DNA of 8,665 nucleotides from contig JANMDR010000307.1 in NCBI GenBank assembly GCA_031376425.1, forward strand, positions 1 through 8,665, in the 5' to 3' direction. Shown here in pieces: positions 5,931-8,665 of this stretch (its first letter is position 1; each line of letters starts with the position of its first letter). Below the pieces are notes generated by a model that saw nothing but the letters and a program-made list of their open reading frames with translations, searched no databases and was not told where the DNA came from. A program made the position numbers and the translations under genes. The stretch comes from JANMDR01 sp031376425 (GTDB lineage Bacteria; Pseudomonadota; Gammaproteobacteria; Burkholderiales; Usitatibacteraceae).

Positions 5931-6254
5931 GAATTTCTCCTTTTTTTGATACATGGTGTGATTGAGTGTGCGACTTCTTAAGTGCATCTAATTCAGGCGT
6001 TCATCCGCAAAAACAAGTTAGAAAACCATGGCTAAGCACCGCCGTTTCAAACTTACAGGGTCACAAGGAAGAAACACCTGCATAAAGTATCCACCAGTTT
6101 TTGACGAAACACCACAAATAAATTTAACAAGTGCGATAGCTGTTGTAATTTAGTTTGTTAGTGTCAAGTCAAGCCGCTGCTTACAATTAACAAAAATGTA
6201 ATAATTAATTGCTACCAGTGCAATAGTTACTATTGTTTGGTGGGGTGGAACGGT
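5931..6254. other. AT-rich leader and promoter region of the cytochrome gene
   Basis: No recognisable gene is present; a 41-codon ORF (6029-6154, plus) lacks a ribosome site and family resemblance. On the minus strand, overlapping TTGACT and TTGACA hexamers (around 6163-6175) could be -35 elements, but no convincing -10 follows. CAATAGTTACTATTG (6221-6235) is an inverted repeat with 7-bp arms. The messenger leader may be about 200 bases long. Confidence 0.4.
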
Positions 6255-6925
6255 GATTTGTGACCCGTTTGGGCGTATTTTGCGGCCATCATATTTTCAG
6301 CGTTTGAGTGCATGCACGGGCGTCATATTTTCACCGTTTGGGCGCATGCATGGGCGTCATATTTCCACCGTTTGGGCGCATGCAATGCGCCCCTACAACG
6401 GCGGTGATCCTATATGCCAGCAACGGAGTGCGCCGCCCGTAGGGGCACGGCATGCCGTGCCCGCAAAACGGCGGTGATCGTATATGCCAACAACGGAGTG
6501 CGCCGCCTCTGTAGGGGCGTATTGCATACGCCCTCGTCGTGTGGGCACAGACGCATGTATCTTGTGATCGACATCGCGTACCAGCGGTTGGAGGCCGTGG
6601 TATTTTCACCGTTTGTGCGCATGCACGGCCATCATATTTTCACCGTTCGGGCACGGCATGCTGTGCCCCTACACGACGGTGATCCTATATGCTGGCAACG
6701 TAGTTCACCAACTCTGCGGGCGAAAGATTTTTGGCCCCTACAAGGGAGGTCATTCCCCATGTCGGCGACGCAGTGCGCCGCCTCTGTAGGGGCACGGCAT
6801 GCCGTGCCCGTACCACCGTGGCGTTCTACGCACGTTCAATCGTCGCATTCCGACCACACGCGATCGCGACATTCACCGTTCGACTTATGGGGTCAAATAA
6901 TCATTCGCCCCTACGATATTTGAGC
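6255..6925. repeat. Dense cluster of dispersed palindromic repeats (gene-free)
   Basis: About 670 bases are built from short related modules. The GGCGGTGATCCTATATGCC unit recurs (about 6400, 6470, 6674), and GGAGTGCGCCGCC follows it (about 6425 and 6495). Outer GTAGGGGC or GCCCCTAC edges enclose palindromic cores. These cores are GGGCACGGCATGCCGTGCCC (6443-6462 and 6790-6809), a one-mismatch copy (6649-6668), GGGCGTAT-TGC-ATACGCCC (6515-6533) and GGGCGCAT-GCA-ATGCGCCC (6374-6392). The 31-base unit is at 6712-6742, and the 1314-1342 unit recurs at 6897-6925, closing the cluster. Long reading frames across this region are by-products of the repeats. Confidence 0.8.
6290..6390. repeat. 34-bp tandem repeat, about three copies
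   Basis: Units begin at 6290, 6324 and 6358 with CATATTTTCACCGTTTGGGC or a close variant and continue with GCATGCAYGGGCGT. The third is incomplete and runs into a GGGCGCAT hairpin. Related single copies occur at about 6600-6650. Copies are contiguous with no unique spacers, so this is not a CRISPR. Confidence 0.75.
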
Positions 6926-7093
6926 AATGCCGCAGGCACCAAAGACGTCATCGTCACGCCAAGCACCGAAGGTGATTTTGCTAAGCTCGGCGATGTTAAG
7001 CTGCACGGCTTACCCAAAAGCGGCCACAAATCTCCCGTTTGTGCTGCCTATTTTATCAGCTCCGCCGTACGTGATTTTTTATCGCGTAAATAG
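6926..7093 (+). pseudogene. 55-codon 3' remnant of a gene, cut by the repeat cluster
   Basis: From 6926 to the TAG at 7091-7093 the sequence is coding-like: it gives a balanced peptide starting NAAGTKDVIVTPSTEG and ending VRDFLSRK. The reading frame begins right where the repeat unit 6897-6925 ends, with no start codon or ribosome site of its own. The closing pattern, a KSGHKSP segment followed by a helix ending in RDFL, resembles the C-terminus of alpha/beta hydrolases, where GH holds the catalytic histidine; this resemblance is weak. I infer that a repeat-mediated rearrangement replaced the 5' part of the gene. Confidence 0.45.
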
Positions 7094-7225
7094 ATAGTGG
7101 TCTACTAGGGGTGGGGATGGCTAGCCGCAACAATGCGTGCTGATAGCGTAACGGGTAAACGCCCTGTTTAAAAGCATCTACATGGTATTATCTAAATATA
7201 AAATTGTCTCCACTAGGAGTTTCTG

Positions 7226-7984
7226 ATGCAACGTCTCATTTTAAGCGCAGCGCTATTGACGTTGACGATTTATGCCGGACTATGTATCACGCTATTTTTT
7301 TATCAGCGCAGTCTTATTTATTTTCCGCAACCGCGGGCTATTACCAGCGCCCCACTCTTGGCGCTACCGACTGACGCAGGTTCAACACTGGTTTCAATAC
7401 GCGAAACTAAAAACACTAAAGCATTGTTGTTTTTTGCGGGCAATGCCGATGATGCCGCGGGCTATATGGCGGAATTTTCGGCGAGCCATCCTGACCATGC
7501 CCTTTATTTAATGCACTACCGTGGTTACGGCGGCAGCAGCGGCATACCCACTGAAGCCGCCCTATTTGCGGATGCCTTGGCCTTATTTGATCATGCCTAT
7601 GCGCAACACAAAGACGTGCTTGTCATTGGCTGCAGCTTGGGCAGCGGCATTGCAGCCTATGTCGCCAGCCAGCGCGCGGTGGCCAAGCTTATTTTAGTGA
7701 CCCCCTATGACAGCATCGAACGCATTGCCGCTGGCCGCTTCCCGTGGATGCCAATTAAGCTGCTGCTTAAAGACAAATACGAATCATGGCGCTATGCAGC
7801 CAAGATTACCGCGCCCACGCTCATCATCGCCGCCGCGAACGACACGGTGATTCCTGCCAAACACACGCAAGCGCTGTTCGGGGCATTTAGCAAAGGCGTG
7901 GCAACCATGAAAATAATCGCGAATGTAGACCATAATTCCATCGCCAATAATGCAGAATACTTGGCATTGCTTGCGGCGTTTTAA
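7226..7984 (+). CDS. Membrane-anchored alpha/beta hydrolase (ABHD13/BEM46-like)
   Basis: This 252-residue protein starts with a transmembrane segment or uncleaved signal (about 5-26), then QRSLIYFP (27-34), the usual entry to this hydrolase group. The fold follows in order: FFAGNADD (69-76), at the place of the family's HGNAGN oxyanion-hole loop but with Ala for His; YRGYGGSSGIPTE (98-110); the nucleophile elbow GCSLG (135-139) with Ser137; LVTPYDSI (157-164); ANDTVIP with Asp206; and VDHN with His236. The triad is complete, so it should hydrolyse an ester or thioester at the inner membrane, facing the periplasm or cytoplasm according to topology; the substrate is unknown. AGGAG six bases upstream sets the start. 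It stands alone: the upstream remnant is broken, and the downstream 46-codon ORF begins 36 bases after its stop. Confidence 0.85.
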   Translation: MQRLILSAALLTLTIYAGLCITLFFYQRSLIYFPQPRAITSAPLLALPTDAGSTLVSIRETKNTKALLFFAGNADDAAGYMAEFSASHPDHALYLMHYRGYGGSSGIPTEAALFADALALFDHAYAQHKDVLVIGCSLGSGIAAYVASQRAVAKLILVTPYDSIERIAAGRFPWMPIKLLLKDKYESWRYAAKITAPTLIIAAANDTVIPAKHTQALFGAFSKGVATMKIIANVDHNSIANNAEYLALLAAF

Positions 7985-8019
7985 CGGTACAAAAATATCA
8001 TTTAGCCGGAGCACAAGCC

Positions 8020-8160
8020 ATGCCGCAGCACCGAATATGTAAAATGAAATTTTCCCGCGTTTACCCAATGTATATTCTTTGCCGTTTAGTTGTCCAATTT
8101 AGCAAACCATCCCAGCTCAAGCGATACATCAAAAAGTTGATGAAATTGCTGGATAGTTAA
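8020..8160 (+). pseudogene. 46-codon ORF with a DUF2200-like N-terminus, probably a deleted remnant
   Basis: The peptide begins MPQHRICKMKFSRVYPMYI. DUF2200 proteins, about 110-120 residues long, start with a very similar HRIYKM-x-F-x-x-VYPxY pattern. After this point the resemblance is lost and the frame ends 27 residues later in a lysine-rich tail (KKLMKLLDS). I infer an internal deletion or decay that left the start and a short tail. GGAG eight bases before the ATG could still allow translation. Assignment rests on my memory of the family pattern; an unrelated small ORF remains possible. Confidence 0.4.
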
Positions 8161-8209
8161 AAACCACTTATCGCATCAGTGGCAAGCGTACTGGCCGTCT
8201 TGGTAATGG

Positions 8210-8512
8210 TCATTCTAGTTTTTTGCATCCAGCCGCTTTTGCAGCTTCGTAGGCCAGCACAATTTTATGTTGCGTCGCACCTGCCGTTGGTGAACCTGTG
8301 CCCGCGCCTATTAGCGCCGCCTTAAACGGTGCGCAATGTGACGAATCAATTAGTTTACTAGCCAAAGCGGTGACTTGTGGCATAGCATCTTTCTGCACCA
8401 AAGGACTCAAAATCTTCTGCGCAACCCACTGAATCGCACCCACACTAGACGCTACCCACAGGGCCAACAATAAAAAAATACAAACAAAAAAACGAATCAG
8501 TAAAGCTCTCAT
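8210..8512 (-). CDS. Small membrane-anchored or exported protein of unknown function
   Basis: This 100-residue protein has a basic start (MRALLIR) and a hydrophobic segment at about 8-27, giving either a signal peptide (ASS/VGA region) or a single N-terminal anchor. The remaining about 70 residues are mildly alanine-rich and contain two cysteines, C60 and C96, which could form a disulfide in the periplasm. No enzymatic motif is visible and I do not recognise the family. The ribosome site is weak (GAAAG about six bases before the ATG). It lies opposite to the preceding ORF, with a 49-base gap between the two 3' ends; CCACT...AGTGG in that gap is too weak to call a terminator. No partner gene is visible. 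Confidence 0.6.
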   Translation of the reverse strand: MRALLIRFFVCIFLLLALWVASSVGAIQWVAQKILSPLVQKDAMPQVTALASKLIDSSHCAPFKAALIGAGTGSPTAGATQHKIVLAYEAAKAAGCKKLE

Positions 8513-8530
8513 CGTGGCACTTTCAATTAG

Positions 8531-8665
8531 TAAGACCTCTGCACAACCACATAAAACCCGATGAATTTGAGCGCTAGCGCAGCGTTGAAGAATTTCTAAG
8601 TTGATTGAGCGAAATCAATGTACTTTTCGCAGTTAAATCACGCGCCTTTGCGCTTGTTAGTCGTT
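8531..8665. mobile_element. Possible left end of an insertion sequence (runs off the window)
   Basis: AAGACCTCTGCACAACC near 8531 resembles the GAGACCTTTGCA-type termini of some IS5/IS4-like elements, and TTAG just before it fits the YTAR target preference of many IS5 relatives. The following 115 bases hold no complete gene, as expected for the non-coding start of such an element. The other end and transposase are outside the window, so this rests on memory of terminal sequences only. Confidence 0.3.

Noticed and set aside
5928..5987. Longer cytochrome start at 5987
   Set aside because: It would put 19 extra polar residues before the signal peptide, and the strong GGAG ribosome site lies before the ATG at 5930.
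6029..6154. 41-codon ORF upstream of the cytochrome gene
   Set aside because: No ribosome site, no recognisable family, and it lies in the promoter region of the opposite gene.
6290..6390. 34-bp tandem as a CRISPR array
   Set aside because: The units are directly adjacent with no unique spacers, and no cas gene is present.
6253..6925. Several overlapping reading frames of 60-170 codons on both strands
   Set aside because: They arise from the repeated GC-rich modules, are rich in Arg, His, Cys and Pro, lack ribosome sites and repeat their own sequence.

Overview
The window looks like an accessory or intergenic-rich stretch of a Gram-negative proteobacterial chromosome of moderate GC content. 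The reasons are Shine-Dalgarno starts, Sec-type signal sequences, a periplasmic CxxCH cytochrome, an AbiE-like toxin-antitoxin pair and abundant dispersed GTAGGGGC / GTAGGGTGGGCAACG palindromic repeats. I cannot name the genus. No rRNA, tRNA or CRISPR array was found.

Layout. Positions 1-1142 (minus) hold the first 380 codons of a P-loop ATPase of the ATPase_2 (archaeal ATPase-like) type, running off the left edge, with an unusual TTTTGTTGTG repeat cluster over its promoter. Positions 1310-1550 are dispersed palindromic repeats. Positions 1575-1932 (minus) are a repressor-type S24 peptidase domain that has lost its DNA-binding half and carries a one-base frameshift in an A9 tract; behind it (1941-2006) lie operator-like inverted repeats, one exactly filling the spacer of a rightward promoter. 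Positions 2007-2550 have no gene but contain three long perfect or near-perfect palindromes sharing one 24-bp design. They lead into an abiEi-like antitoxin gene (2551-3438, plus) that converges tail to tail, with a 24-bp overlap, on an abiEii-like nucleotidyltransferase toxin gene (3415-4317, minus). Positions 4320-4622 are repeats again.

Positions 4623-5930 (minus) encode an exported alanine-rich protein with one c-type haem site and a C10 homopolymer in its coding sequence. Positions 6255-6925 are a dense cluster of the same palindromic repeats, including a 34-bp tandem. The cluster ends abruptly at a 55-codon 3' gene remnant (6926-7093). Positions 7226-7984 (plus) encode a membrane-anchored alpha/beta hydrolase of the ABHD13/BEM46-like type. 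A 46-codon ORF whose N-terminus resembles DUF2200 follows (8020-8160), then a small membrane-anchored or exported protein (8210-8512, minus). The last 130 bases may be the start of an insertion sequence.

Functional picture. The left half (ATPase, repressor remnant, AbiE-like pair) has the character of a defence/mobile accessory patch. The only genes that clearly work together are the AbiE-like pair. The right half is a set of single envelope or housekeeping-type genes separated by repeats and gene debris. The strongest candidates for something undescribed are the three related palindromes upstream of abiEi, the convergent AbiE arrangement and the repeat-studded ATPase promoter.
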